Shown piece after piece: positions 1 to 11,322 of a stretch of 64,000 bases of DNA. Each line of letters begins with the position of its first letter. Position 1 is the first letter of the stretch. Both the position numbers and the translations under genes were made by a program. Origin of the DNA: Aureimonas sp. OT7 (GTDB taxonomy: Bacteria; Pseudomonadota; Alphaproteobacteria; Rhizobiales; Rhizobiaceae); NCBI RefSeq assembly GCF_014844055.1, contig NZ_CP062167.1:1007501-1071500 (forward strand), written 5' to 3'. The notes under the pieces are model-generated. The model was not told where the DNA came from and made no database searches. It saw nothing but the letters and a program-made list of their open reading frames with translations.

Positions 1-514
1 CTTCTGGTCGGTGGAAGCGCATCTGGAATCGATCCCCGGGGTGGTCTCGGCCGTCTCCGGCTTCACCGGCGGCAAGACGCAAAACCCCACCTATCCGCAG
101 GTGATCGGCGGTGGCACGGGCCACATGGAAGCGGTGCAGGTGACGTACGATCCTCAGCGGGTGACCTACGAAGATCTGCTGAACGCCTATTGGCATTCGA
201 TCGACCCGACCGATCCGAACGGCCAGTTCTGCGACAAGGGCCCGCAATATCGCACCGCCCTGTTTCCTTCATCGCCTGCCGAAAATGCCGCCGTCGAAGC
301 TTCCCGGGATGCGGTCCAGAAGGAGCTTGGACAGGCGGTGGCCACGCAGATACTTCCCGCCTTGCCCTTCTATGCCGCCGAGGACTACCATCAGGACTTC
401 GCAAAGAAGAACCCCGTACGCTACGAGGCCTATCGCGTCGGTTGCGGGCGCGATCGGGCGCTGCGGGCCGTGTGGGGCGAGCGGGCCTTTGCCGGCTTGC
501 CGGCAAACCACTGA
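1..514 (+). CDS. msrA: Peptide-methionine (S)-S-oxide reductase MsrA, 5'-truncated by the window edge
   Basis: Reduces methionine-S-sulfoxide in proteins in the cytoplasm using thioredoxin. Reading from base 2 the frame gives Phe-Trp-Ser, so base 1 is the last base of the Cys codon of the GCFW active-site motif; the catalytic Cys lies just outside the window. Further family hallmarks are SGFTGG near the start, the GHMEAVQVTYDP stretch, FYAAEDYHQDF, and the C-terminal YRVGCGRD motif that carries the resolving Cys. About 170 residues remain of a family that is usually 170-220 long, so only the N-terminus is missing. The in-frame GTG at 11 is an internal Val and not a start. The next gene follows on the same strand after a 29-base gap. 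Confidence 0.95.
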   Translation, partial: FWSVEAHLESIPGVVSAVSGFTGGKTQNPTYPQVIGGGTGHMEAVQVTYDPQRVTYEDLLNAYWHSIDPTDPNGQFCDKGPQYRTALFPSSPAENAAVEASRDAVQKELGQAVATQILPALPFYAAEDYHQDFAKKNPVRYEAYRVGCGRDRALRAVWGERAFAGLPANH

Positions 515-543
515 GACGTCAACCGGAGGAGCACTCGAGCCGC

Positions 544-1059
544 ATGTGGAGATGGACCGTCGGTTTCACCCGATCCTGTCGCGGCCTTCCGGCCCTCGTT
601 CTTCTGGCCGTCTCGCTCGTCGCCGGGCAGGCCGGGGCCGCGGATGAATGGGTAGTTCGGCAAAGCCGGCACGACGTCGGGGAAACGGCCCGGCGGCTGG
701 AGGACGCGGTGGTGCGGTCGGGTTCGGTCGTCCTGGCAGTGATCGACCATCAGGATGCCGCGCGGCAGGTGGGGGAGACCATCGCGCCCACCACGGTCGT
801 CATATTCGCCAAGCCGAAACTGTCGACCCCGCTGATGAAGGAGAACCGGCAACTCGCCATCGATCTTCCGCAGCGTATCCTGATCTGGGACGATGGTGGC
901 AGCACACGGATCGGTTACGTCTCGCCCTTCTCGCTTGCAGAGCGCTACGGCATGAATGGCGACCGCCGCGAATGGGAAGAGATGCGCGTCTCGCTGGAGG
1001 CGCTGGTGCAGGCGGCTGCGGCGCGAGGAGAGCGTCGACGCGAAGCCGGACAGCCTTGA
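544..1059 (+). CDS. Exported DUF302-domain protein
   Basis: 171-residue protein starting at ATG 544, chosen because MWRWTVGF begins a typical signal peptide: Arg-containing n-region, a hydrophobic LVLLAVSLVAG core and an AGAADE cleavage region around residue 32. An upstream extension of the frame only overlaps msrA. The mature part matches the DUF302 fold: HDVGETARRLEDAV near its start, a central VVIFAKPKLSTPLM strand-loop, and LPQRILIWDD later. The molecular role of DUF302 proteins is not established. It is likely periplasmic. It sits between two oxidative-stress genes (msrA and a Dps-type ferritin) on the same strand, which hints at but does not show a shared response. Confidence 0.8.
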   Translation: MWRWTVGFTRSCRGLPALVLLAVSLVAGQAGAADEWVVRQSRHDVGETARRLEDAVVRSGSVVLAVIDHQDAARQVGETIAPTTVVIFAKPKLSTPLMKENRQLAIDLPQRILIWDDGGSTRIGYVSPFSLAERYGMNGDRREWEEMRVSLEALVQAAAARGERRREAGQP

Positions 1060-1136
1060 AGGAACTTGACGGGGCCGTGTTGGTTCTAGGCAGACGCGGG
1101 CGTTCGGTCCGCCAGATAGCCAAGGGACAGGACATC

Positions 1137-1640
1137 ATGGCGAAGAAGTCGCAGGCAAGGCTGCACCCCACCAAGAATTCCATGAACGAAAACCTCAGGG
1201 CTTCCATGGTCGAGCTGCTCCAGAAGCATCTGGCCTCGTCCATCGACATCGCCTATGCCGCCAAGCAGGCGCACTGGAACGTCAAGGGGCCGAACTTCAT
1301 GTCGGTGCACCTGCTGTTCGACCAGTTGCACGAAGAGGCCGAGGAGTATGTCGACTCCATCGCCGAGCGGCTCACCGCCCTCGGTGGACAGGCCAGGGGC
1401 ACCGTACAGGCTGCCTCGGAAGGGTCGATCCTGGAGCCGTACCCGCTCGATCTCGTCGACTCGATGGGGCATCTCAAGCGTCTCGCCGACAATTACGCCA
1501 CCTGGGGCGGTGCGCTGCGCGACGCCATCGATGAGGCCGACGAGGCCGGCGACGACCTGACGGCGGATCTTTTCACAGGCATCGGACGCGGCGTCGACAA
1601 GTCGCTCTACTTCCTGGAAAGCCACTTCCAGCACAGTTGA
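1137..1640 (+). CDS. dps: Dps-family DNA-protecting ferritin
   Basis: 167-residue mini-ferritin expected to form a dodecamer that oxidises and stores Fe(II) with H2O2, so limiting Fenton damage. The inter-subunit ferroxidase ligands are visible in their usual spacing: KQAHWN, VHLLFD about 12 residues on, then YVDSIAER. The N-terminus (MAKKSQARLHPTKN) is Lys/Arg-rich as in DNA-binding Dps proteins. ATG 1137 is chosen because the frame upstream is a shadow of the DUF302 gene and this Met starts the conserved region at the normal length. A strong hairpin terminator follows directly. No OxyR or Fur site could be recognised in the 77 bases upstream. Confidence 0.92.
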   Translation: MAKKSQARLHPTKNSMNENLRASMVELLQKHLASSIDIAYAAKQAHWNVKGPNFMSVHLLFDQLHEEAEEYVDSIAERLTALGGQARGTVQAASEGSILEPYPLDLVDSMGHLKRLADNYATWGGALRDAIDEADEAGDDLTADLFTGIGRGVDKSLYFLESHFQHS

Positions 1641-1643
1641 GTT

Positions 1644-1670
1644 CGGGCGGCGCCAAGCCGCCCTCTTTTC
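1644..1670 (+). terminator. Rho-independent terminator after dps
   Basis: A 7-bp perfect GC stem (GGGCGGC at 1645-1651 with GCCGCCC at 1657-1663) and a 5-base loop, followed by CTTTTC. It lies 4 bases after the dps stop codon and 30 bases before priA, so dps and priA are likely separate transcripts. Confidence 0.8.
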
Positions 1671-1701
1671 ATCTCCGCCCGCAATCGTTACCTCAGCGGG
1701 C

Positions 1702-3960
1702 ATGGACGAACCCACGAAAACAGGTCAGGCGCGATACCGCAAACGGGAGGCGCATGCCACCGTCGCCGGCCTGTTCGACCAGAAGGCCGGACCGGAGGTC
1801 CGGACCGTCTCCGTGCTGGTTCCCGTGCCATCCGACAGGCCATATTCCTACGCATTGCCGGACGGGGTCGAAGCCCCGCCCGGCAGCATCGTTGCCGTGC
1901 CCCTCGGGCCGCGCACCGTAGCCGGCGTCGTCTGGGACGGACCGGCTGACGGCGTCGATCCGAAGCGGTTGCGCGCGGTTTCCCACGTTTTCGACTGTCC
2001 GCCTCTCAGGCCGGCGATGCGGCGGTTCATCGATTGGGTGGCCGCTTACACGCTGTCGCCGCCGGGCCTCGTCGTGCGCATGGCGCTGCGCTCTCCAACC
2101 GCATTCGATCCCGAGCCGATGATCGACGGGCTGCAACTTGCCGCCGCCCGGCCGGACCGGATGACGCCGGCCCGCACGCGCGTCCTGGCGGCAGCCGAGG
2201 AACACCCCGTGTGGACGCGATCCGGCCTTGCCCACGCGGCCGGGGTCTCCAGCACGGTCGTCGACGGCCTCGTCCGGCAGGGGGTGTTCGAACCCGTGCG
2301 CCTGCCGCCGCCGCCGGCGGTGGCCGCACCCGATACGGCCTATGGCCGCGCACGGCTGAGCGAGGCGCAGGCGGACGTGGCCGCCTGCCTCGCCCGGACC
2401 GTGACGGCAGGCGGGTTTTCCACGACGCTTCTGGAGGGCGTCACAGGCTCCGGCAAGACGGAAGTCTATTTCGAAGCGGTGGCCGCGGCGCTGGATGCCG
2501 GCCGACAGGTCCTTATCCTCCTGCCCGAGATCGCCCTTACCCAGGCGTTCATCGATCGTTTTCACGCGCGCTTCGGCGCGCCGCCCGCCGAATGGCACTC
2601 GGATGCGCCGCCGCGCATGCGGGAAAAGGTCTGGCGGCAGGTGGCAGAGGGCCGGGTACGGGTGGTCGCGGGGGCGCGCTCCGCGCTGTTCCTGCCATTC
2701 GAGGATCTCGGCCTCGTCATCATCGACGAGGAACACGACCCGGCCTACAAACAGGAAGACCGCACCTTCTATCATGCGCGCGACATGGCCGTGGTGCGCG
2801 CCTCGCTCGAAAAGGTCCCGCTGGTGCTGGCATCGGCGACGCCGTCCGTGGAAACGCGGGTCAATGCCGCGCAGGGCCGTTACGGCCATCTGCGCCTCGG
2901 CGCGCGCTTCGAATCTGCGGCGCTGCCGGAACTGTCGCTCGTCGATATGCGCCGCCATCCGCCCGAGCGCGGCCGCTTCGTATCGCCGGTACTGGCCACC
3001 GCCATCGAGGAAACGGTCCGGCGCGGCGAGCAGGCGCTCCTGTTTCTCAACCGCCGGGGCTATGCGCCGCTGACCCTGTGCCGGTCCTGCGGACATCGTT
3101 TCCAGTGCACGCAATGCTCGACCTGGCTGGTCGACCATAGGCTGCGGGGCCAGCTCGTCTGCCACCATTGCGGCTACAGCGAGAAGCGGCCGGAAGCCTG
3201 CCCCGAATGCGGCACTGTGGACCATCTGGTGCCGTGCGGGCCGGGCGTCGAGCGAATCGCCGAGGAGATGCTGGAGCGTTATCCCGATGCGCGCACCGTT
3301 CTCTTGTCGTCGGACCTGCCGGGTGGCGCGCGGCGCATGCGCCGCGAGCTGGACGCCATCGCAGAGGGCGAAGCCGACATCGTCATCGGCACGCAACTCG
3401 TCGCCAAGGGCCATCACTTCCCGCTGATGACGCTCGTCGGCGCCATCGACGCCGATCTCGGCCTGTCGAACGGCGATCCGCGTGCCGCCGAGCGCACGTT
3501 CCAGCTTCTTCACCAGGTCACGGGCCGGGCTGGGCGCACCGGACGCTCCAGCCGCGGGCTGATCCAGACATGGCAGCCTGAACACCCGGTCATGCAGGCC
3601 ATCGCCAGCGGCGATGCCGAACGGTTCTACGCCCGTGAGGTCGGCGAGCGTGAACGTGCCCTGATGCCGCCCTTCGGCCGGCTGGCCGCGATCATCGTTT
3701 CCGCCGCAACGCGCCGCGAGGCGGAAGAGCACGGCCGCGCCCTGCGCGCCGCCGCGCCGGGCGGCGGCGGCATCGAGGTGCTTGGCCCGGCCGAGGCGCC
3801 GCTGGCGGTGCTGCGCGGGCGCCATCGCTTCCGGCTTCTGTGCCACGGACCACGGCAGGAATCGATGCAGGCCTTCCTGCGGGCGCTGTTCGCAGCGGCG
3901 CCAAGGCCGCGCGGCTCGGTGCAGGTGCAGGTGGACGTGGATCCGCAGAGCTTTCTCTGA
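1702..3960 (+). CDS. priA: Primosomal protein N' (replication restart helicase PriA)
   Basis: 752-residue 3'-to-5' superfamily 2 helicase that recognises stalled forks and loads the replisome. Visible parts: N-terminal PriA DNA-binding region (VSVLVPVPSDRPYSYALP), Walker A GVTGSGKTE near residue 246, DEEH box near residue 342, and the PriA-specific zinc-binding insertion between about residues 459 and 506 with eight Cys in CxxC pairs (CRSCGHRFQCTQC, CHHCG, CPECG). The C-terminal helicase motif HQVTGRAGR is intact. Length is normal for the family. ATG 1702 is the first Met of a frame that goes on without interruption. Its position just upstream of the atp operon is common in Hyphomicrobiales. 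Confidence 0.97.
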   Translation: MDEPTKTGQARYRKREAHATVAGLFDQKAGPEVRTVSVLVPVPSDRPYSYALPDGVEAPPGSIVAVPLGPRTVAGVVWDGPADGVDPKRLRAVSHVFDCPPLRPAMRRFIDWVAAYTLSPPGLVVRMALRSPTAFDPEPMIDGLQLAAARPDRMTPARTRVLAAAEEHPVWTRSGLAHAAGVSSTVVDGLVRQGVFEPVRLPPPPAVAAPDTAYGRARLSEAQADVAACLARTVTAGGFSTTLLEGVTGSGKTEVYFEAVAAALDAGRQVLILLPEIALTQAFIDRFHARFGAPPAEWHSDAPPRMREKVWRQVAEGRVRVVAGARSALFLPFEDLGLVIIDEEHDPAYKQEDRTFYHARDMAVVRASLEKVPLVLASATPSVETRVNAAQGRYGHLRLGARFESAALPELSLVDMRRHPPERGRFVSPVLATAIEETVRRGEQALLFLNRRGYAPLTLCRSCGHRFQCTQCSTWLVDHRLRGQLVCHHCGYSEKRPEACPECGTVDHLVPCGPGVERIAEEMLERYPDARTVLLSSDLPGGARRMRRELDAIAEGEADIVIGTQLVAKGHHFPLMTLVGAIDADLGLSNGDPRAAERTFQLLHQVTGRAGRTGRSSRGLIQTWQPEHPVMQAIASGDAERFYAREVGERERALMPPFGRLAAIIVSAATRREAEEHGRALRAAAPGGGGIEVLGPAEAPLAVLRGRHRFRLLCHGPRQESMQAFLRALFAAAPRPRGSVQVQVDVDPQSFL

Positions 3961-4083
3961 ACTATCACGCAATGGTGAAGCCACGTTCGGACAAGCCATG
4001 CGTGCCACCTATGATTTCGTCATGATTCGCCTGCCGCCGCATGTCGCGGACGGCGCGCCCGCAACCTGAGGACTGGCTGCCCG

Positions 4084-4479
4084 ATGGAATTCACCCTGCC
4101 CACCACCAACGCCGACTGGCTGCCTTTTCTTGCCGCCGTCGCCACCCTTCTGGGCGGGCTGGTCCACCTGTTCGCGCCGCGCCTGGCGCTGCGGGACTCC
4201 GGCGTGCCGGCCGGGCAGGCACGGCCTGCCGCGCTGGCGCAGATCCGCGGGTCGCTCGGCGGCTTCTGGCTGGGGGCCGGCTTTGCCGGCATCCTCTTCT
4301 ACGACCAGCCGATCGCGCAGCTCGTCCTGGGGCTGGCCTGGTTGTTCGCGGCCTTCGGCCGGTTCGTGTCCATGCTGTCGGATTCCGGCCTGATCCTGGT
4401 CAACTGGGTGGCCCTGGCAATCCAGCTGATTCTGGCGTTCCTGTTCATCGGGCCCGTCTTCGGCCTCACCCCGGGGTGA
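4084..4479 (+). CDS. Small integral membrane protein, DUF4345-like
   Basis: 131-residue protein with four predicted hydrophobic segments (about residues 13-32, 57-74, 77-97 and 103-126), so probably an inner-membrane four-helix protein. The order of features, a first helix, a polar loop with AQIRGSLGGFWLGAG, then FGRFVSML and a last long helix, resembles the DUF4345 group, but I place it there only tentatively. No catalytic residues stand out. It lies between priA and the atp operon on the same strand. ATG 4084 is 4 bases after a TGAGGACTGG stretch that gives a weak ribosome site. Function unknown. Confidence 0.7.
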   Translation: MEFTLPTTNADWLPFLAAVATLLGGLVHLFAPRLALRDSGVPAGQARPAALAQIRGSLGGFWLGAGFAGILFYDQPIAQLVLGLAWLFAAFGRFVSMLSDSGLILVNWVALAIQLILAFLFIGPVFGLTPG

Positions 4480-4701
4480 GCCTCCCGCATTTCATGCGAA
4501 AAAGCCGTGTTTGAAGCCCGCATGACTCGACTAAGCCATGTTGTCGAGGCCGGATCGCTATGCTAGACGAACCCCCGATCGGCATGGCGAAACGGCATCA
4601 GGCGGTTTCGCTGCAATTTCAAGGATCGGTTCTGGTTTTCCCCGCCGCCTGCATCGCAGGGGAACGGGAGGGTCAAACTTCAGGAAGAAAAGCGGTCGTC
4701 C
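4480..4701 (+). promoter_or_regulatory. Leader and promoter region of the atp operon
   Basis: 222 bases without a gene between the small membrane protein and atpH. The promoter of atpHAGDC should lie here, since no terminator separates the five atp genes. I could not fix a convincing -35/-10 pair. TTGTCG at 4541-4546 and TATGCT at 4559-4564 are only 12 bases apart. A purine-rich ribosome site (AGGAAGAAAAG) lies at about 4681-4691, shortly before the GTG start. Confidence 0.4.
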
Positions 4702-6791
<2,090 letters not shown>

Positions 6792-6829
6792 TCGTACGGC
6801 AAGGCTGAACCCGGAGACGCTAGAGACAG

Positions 6830-7717
6830 ATGGCTTCGCTCAAGGATCTGCGAAACCGCATTGCCTCGGTCAAGGCGACGCAGAAGATCACCAAGGCCAT
6901 GCAGATGGTCGCGGCGGCCAAGCTTCGCCGCGCCCAGGCTGCGGCCGAGGCTGCCCGCCCCTATTCGGAGCGGATGGCCTCCGTTCTGGCCAATATCGCG
7001 AACGCCATGGACGATGGCGAGGCGCCGGCCCTGATGGCCGGTACCGGCAAGGACGATACGCATCTCCTGGTGCTGTTCACGTCCGACCGCGGCCTTTGCG
7101 GCGGTTTCAACGCGCAGATCGTGCGCCGCTTCCGGGAGCATGTCCGGAAGCTGGATGCCGAGGGCAAGACGGTCAAGATCGTGACCGTCGGCAAGAAGGG
7201 CTACGACATGATCCGTCGTGACCTGTCGGCCCGCATCGTCGAGCGCGTCGAGCTGTCCAATCCGAAGACATTGGGTTTCGCCCAGGCCGAAGAGGTCGCC
7301 GACACGGTGATGGCGCGCTTCGAAAAGGGCGAGTACGACATCGCGACGATCTTCTACTCGGAGTTCGTCAACGTCATCACCCAGAAGCCGACGGCACAGC
7401 AGCTGATCCCCGCGACGGTGCCGCCTTCGGAAGGTGCGTCCGTGGATGCCAGCGCCGGTGGCGCCCTCTACGAGTACGAGCCGGAGCCCGAGGCGATCCT
7501 CGAAGACATTCTGCCGCGCAACGTCAAGGTGCAGATCTTCCGCGCCCTGCTCGAGAATGCCGCTTCGGAACAGGGCGCCCGTATGAGCGCCATGGACAAT
7601 GCTACGCGCAACGCCGGCGACATGATCAAGAAGCTGTCGATTTCCTACAACCGCCAGCGCCAGGCGCAGATCACGACCGAACTGATCGAGATCATCGCCG
7701 GCGCGGAAGCGCTGTAA
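6830..7717 (+). CDS. atpG: F1F0 ATP synthase gamma subunit
   Basis: 295-residue central rotor shaft of F1. The N-terminal helix [20 protein letters not shown] and the C-terminal helix with [18 protein letters not shown] are the two halves of the coiled coil. The DRGLCGGFN motif of the Rossmann-like domain is also present. Normal length. It is followed by a 117-base gap before atpD that holds a GC-rich hairpin (about 7730-7757), probably for mRNA processing or stability and not termination, as it has no T-run. Confidence 0.97.
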   Translation: MASLKDLRNRIASVKATQKITKAMQMVAAAKLRRAQAAAEAARPYSERMASVLANIANAMDDGEAPALMAGTGKDDTHLLVLFTSDRGLCGGFNAQIVRRFREHVRKLDAEGKTVKIVTVGKKGYDMIRRDLSARIVERVELSNPKTLGFAQAEEVADTVMARFEKGEYDIATIFYSEFVNVITQKPTAQQLIPATVPPSEGASVDASAGGALYEYEPEPEAILEDILPRNVKVQIFRALLENAASEQGARMSAMDNATRNAGDMIKKLSISYNRQRQAQITTELIEIIAGAEAL

Positions 7718-7822
7718 GACTGTAGATTCCGGCCTCGACCGCCACAGGGCGGGGCCGCCCAATTCAACATCGAGGCGCGCGGGAGGCTTCTTTTGCCGGA
7801 CGTGCGGTTCAAGCTGGTTTAA

Positions 7823-9289
<1,467 letters not shown>

Positions 9290-9297
9290 TCGATACT

Positions 9298-9389
9298 GGA
9301 AAGGCGCACCGCAGGCCGGAGCGCCTTTCCGCCATCGTTGCGGAGCCGGCCGGTAGGGCGCGGTTTCCGTCGAAATACCAAAGGTGCGC
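9298..9389 (+). promoter_or_regulatory. Hairpin pair between atpD and atpC with mutually exclusive pairing
   Basis: GGAAAGGCGC at 9298-9307 pairs perfectly with GCGCCTTTCC at 9321-9330 (10 bp). Part of the same left arm, GCGCACC at 9304-9310, can instead pair with GGTGCGC at 9383-9389, just before the atpC ribosome site. No T-run follows the first stem, so it is not a plain terminator. It may protect the atpD 3' end or lower atpC expression. The pairing is read directly from the sequence; the function is inferred. Confidence 0.45.
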
Positions 9390-9428
9390 TTTCCATCGGG
9401 GAGGGCACGGTTTCAAGGCAGGCGATCC

Positions 9429-9833
9429 GTGGCTGACAGCTTCAAGTTCGAACTCGTTTCTCCCGAGCGGCTGCTTCTTTCGGAGCAGGTGACGGCCGTG
9501 ATCGCGCCGGGGACCGAAGGCTATTTCACCGTCATGGCGCATCATGCGCCCCTGATGACGACGCTGAAACCGGGCGTGGTCCATGCCACGATGGCCAGCG
9601 GCCCGGATCGCCGGATTTTCATCCAGGGCGGCTTTGCCGACATCAACCCGGATGGCTTCACCCTTCTGGCCGAGCATGCCATCCCGGTGGAAGATCTTTC
9701 GGCCGACGAGCTGGATCGCCAGATCCGCGCCGCCGAGGAAGACGTGGCCGACGCCACGGACGGGGAGGTCAAGTCGCGTGCCGAGCATCGGCTTGCCGAC
9801 CTGCAGAATGCCCGGGCCGCGTTGGCTGCCTGA
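9429..9833 (+). CDS. atpC: F1F0 ATP synthase epsilon subunit
   Basis: 134-residue regulatory subunit of the rotor foot. The N-terminal beta-sandwich (FKFELVSPERLLLSEQV, then PGTEGYFTVMAHHAP) and the C-terminal two-helix region are complete. I chose GTG 9429, which gives the conserved start (V)ADSFKFELVSP; the in-frame ATG at 9384 would add 15 Arg-rich residues not seen in the family and would lie inside the hairpin region. Last gene of the operon, followed by a terminator. Confidence 0.94.
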   Translation: MADSFKFELVSPERLLLSEQVTAVIAPGTEGYFTVMAHHAPLMTTLKPGVVHATMASGPDRRIFIQGGFADINPDGFTLLAEHAIPVEDLSADELDRQIRAAEEDVADATDGEVKSRAEHRLADLQNARAALAA

Positions 9834-9857
9834 TCCATACCGTTTCACACAGGTTTC

Positions 9858-9897
9858 GAAGGCCTCTCGGCAGTACGCCTAGGGGCCTTTTCTTTCG
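9858..9897 (+). terminator. Rho-independent terminator of the atp operon
   Basis: AAGGCCTCT at 9859-9867 pairs with AGGGGCCTT at 9881-9889 (one T.G pair), with a 13-base loop, and runs into TTTTCTTTCG. It lies 25 bases after the atpC stop and before the convergent SRPBCC gene. Confidence 0.8.
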
Positions 9898-9899
9898 TC

Positions 9900-10349
9900 T
9901 CAACGAAACATGCCCTCGCGGATGTTGATCCCGCGTTCGGCCCATACCTTAAGGGCGCACAGCATCTGCATCCATCCGGCGCAATTGTCGTAGGATGCCT
10001 TCAGCCCGGCCGCATCATCGCGCCAGCCGCTCTCCGCAATCGTCACCAGCGTGCGCCCGTCCTCTGTCGCTTCGAAACTCATGATCACTTCGGTCTGGTA
10101 CGAGCCGGCCTCCGGCGCCGCGTCCCACCGCAGGACGATCCGGCTCGGATGCGTCACCTCGACGACCGTTACCGGGAAGGCTCCGGGGAAATCGGCGAAG
10201 TCCCACCGCACCGTCGCGCCGGTTTCGAGCCGCCCTTCCGCGCCGCCGGTCGTGAAGTAGGACGAAAGCTGGTTCGGATCGACGACCGCCTCGAACACCG
10301 CTTCAACCGGGCGATCTATCCGGCCGGATACCTGAAAAGAAAGGTTCAT
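9900..10349 (-). CDS. SRPBCC-family protein (AHSA1/START-like)
   Basis: 149-residue single-domain protein of the Aha1/START-like superfamily, usually a hydrophobic-ligand pocket. Family features: FQVSGRIDRPVEAVFEAVVDPNQLSSYF at the start, a central VRWDFADFPGAFPVTVVEV strand pair, IVLRWDAA, and a late WMQMLCALKVWAERGI helix. The start at 10349 is chosen because a good ribosome site (GGAGGT) lies 8 bases upstream on this strand; the longer frame would add 19 unrelated residues and cross the operator. It is divergent from an ArsR-type regulator, the common regulator/SRPBCC pairing. Its ligand cannot be told from sequence. Confidence 0.85.
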   Translation of the reverse strand: MNLSFQVSGRIDRPVEAVFEAVVDPNQLSSYFTTGGAEGRLETGATVRWDFADFPGAFPVTVVEVTHPSRIVLRWDAAPEAGSYQTEVIMSFEATEDGRTLVTIAESGWRDDAAGLKASYDNCAGWMQMLCALKVWAERGINIREGMFR

Positions 10350-10381
10350 CTTCTGTACCTCCGCTTGCGATTGCACCAATA

Positions 10382-10401
10382 ATGTTATAAAAACATAACA
10401 T
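10382..10401. promoter_or_regulatory. Palindromic operator between the SRPBCC and ArsR genes
   Basis: ATGTTAT at 10382-10388 and ATAACAT at 10395-10401 form a perfect 7-bp inverted repeat with 6 bases between, in a locally AT-rich stretch. The right arm includes the first two bases of the ATG start codon of the ArsR-type gene at 10400. Binding there would block both divergent genes. The binding protein is inferred from neighbourhood. Confidence 0.65.
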
Positions 10402-10741
10402 GTCAAGCGATACGGAAGACGACCAGATATTCAAAGCCCTCTCGTCGGGTCTCCGGAGGCGGATGCTGGACGCGTTGAAGGCGGGGCCGCAGACCACGGG
10501 GAGCCTGTGCGCGGCCTTCCAGACCTTGGATCGCTGCACGATAATGCAGCATCTCAAAGTGCTCGAAGACGCAGGCCTCGTGGTTGCCGTGCGAAAGGGG
10601 CGGGAGCGCTGGAACCATCTCAACGCCCTGCCGATCAAACGCATTCACGACCGGTGGATCGGCCCCTATGCGGCGGCGGCCGCGGACCGCCTTGCGGCGC
10701 TGGACGTCGCGCTGCCGCCGGGGCCGGTGTCAGACCGCTGA
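10400..10741 (+). CDS. ArsR-family helix-turn-helix transcriptional regulator
   Basis: 113-residue winged-helix repressor. The region [20 protein letters not shown], then a recognition helix [17 protein letters not shown] and a wing [11 protein letters not shown] are typical of the ArsR subgroup that accompanies SRPBCC genes. No metal-binding CxC motif is present; the two Cys (SLCAAF and DRCT) are not in a known metal site, so it probably does not sense metals. It is likely autoregulated through the inverted repeat that overlaps its start codon. Its last 12 bases overlap the convergent rppH gene. Confidence 0.88.
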   Translation: MSSDTEDDQIFKALSSGLRRRMLDALKAGPQTTGSLCAAFQTLDRCTIMQHLKVLEDAGLVVAVRKGRERWNHLNALPIKRIHDRWIGPYAAAAADRLAALDVALPPGPVSDR

Positions 10742-11245
10742 AAGACCGCGAAACTGCGCCACCACCGCCTCGTAGACCGGGCGCTTGAAGGGCACGATCA
10801 GATCGAGCACCTCATCCATCGTCTTCCAGTCCCATTCAGAGAACTCGGCCTCGTGGCCGCCGGGGGGAGGGGCAATCTGGATCTCGCCTTCGTCACCCTC
10901 GAAGCGGAACGCGAACCATTTCTGCGTCTGGCCTCGGAAACGACCCTTCAATGCGATTCCGACCAGATGCGCGGGCAAGTCGTAATCGATCCAGCGATCG
11001 GCCTCGGCGAGCAGGGACACGTTGCGCATGCCCGTTTCCTCGTAGAGCTCGCGCAGCGCCGCGGGCAGGGGCTCCTCGCCCGGATCGATACCGCCCTGCG
11101 GCATCTGCCAGAGGCGTTCCTCTCCGTCGAGCTCGCCCTGCGGCAGCGCGATGCGCCGGCCCACCCAGACCCTGCCCTCGGCGTTCAACACCATGATGCC
11201 GACGCATGGGCGGTACGGCAATGTTTCGGGATCGACAATCGGCAT
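10730..11245 (-). CDS. rppH: RNA pyrophosphohydrolase RppH (Nudix)
   Basis: 171-residue Nudix hydrolase that removes pyrophosphate from 5'-triphosphate RNA and so starts mRNA decay. The full Nudix box is present, [23 protein letters not shown] (GX5EX7REUXEEXGU), preceded by LWQMPQG, and [13 protein letters not shown] near the start is typical of alphaproteobacterial RppH. A later KWFAFRFEG stretch is also conserved. It lies downstream of ctpA on the same strand, behind a terminator. ATG 11245 has a GGGGA site 7 bases upstream. Confidence 0.93.
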   Translation of the reverse strand: MPIVDPETLPYRPCVGIMVLNAEGRVWVGRRIALPQGELDGEERLWQMPQGGIDPGEEPLPAALRELYEETGMRNVSLLAEADRWIDYDLPAHLVGIALKGRFRGQTQKWFAFRFEGDEGEIQIAPPPGGHEAEFSEWDWKTMDEVLDLIVPFKRPVYEAVVAQFRGLSAV

Positions 11246-11261
11246 CTATGTCCCCAGTGCT

Positions 11262-11297
11262 CCGTCAAAACAAAAGACCCCGGGGCGAACCCCGGGG
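11262..11297 (-). terminator. Rho-independent terminator after ctpA
   Basis: On the minus strand, two CCCCGGGG blocks (11290-11297 and 11278-11285) with a 4-base loop form an 8-bp GC stem, followed by TCTTTTGTTTTG. It separates ctpA from rppH. Confidence 0.85.
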
Positions 11298-11322
11298 CCG
11301 GATAGGCAAATGCAGGACGCGG

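Noticed and set aside
1693..4008. 771-codon minus-strand frame opposite priA
   Set aside because: Mirror of priA; composition is that of a shadow (Arg, Gly, Ala, His).
4541..4567. Promoter for the atp operon (TTGTCG with TATGCT)
   Set aside because: Spacer of 12 bases is too short for a normal sigma-70 type promoter.
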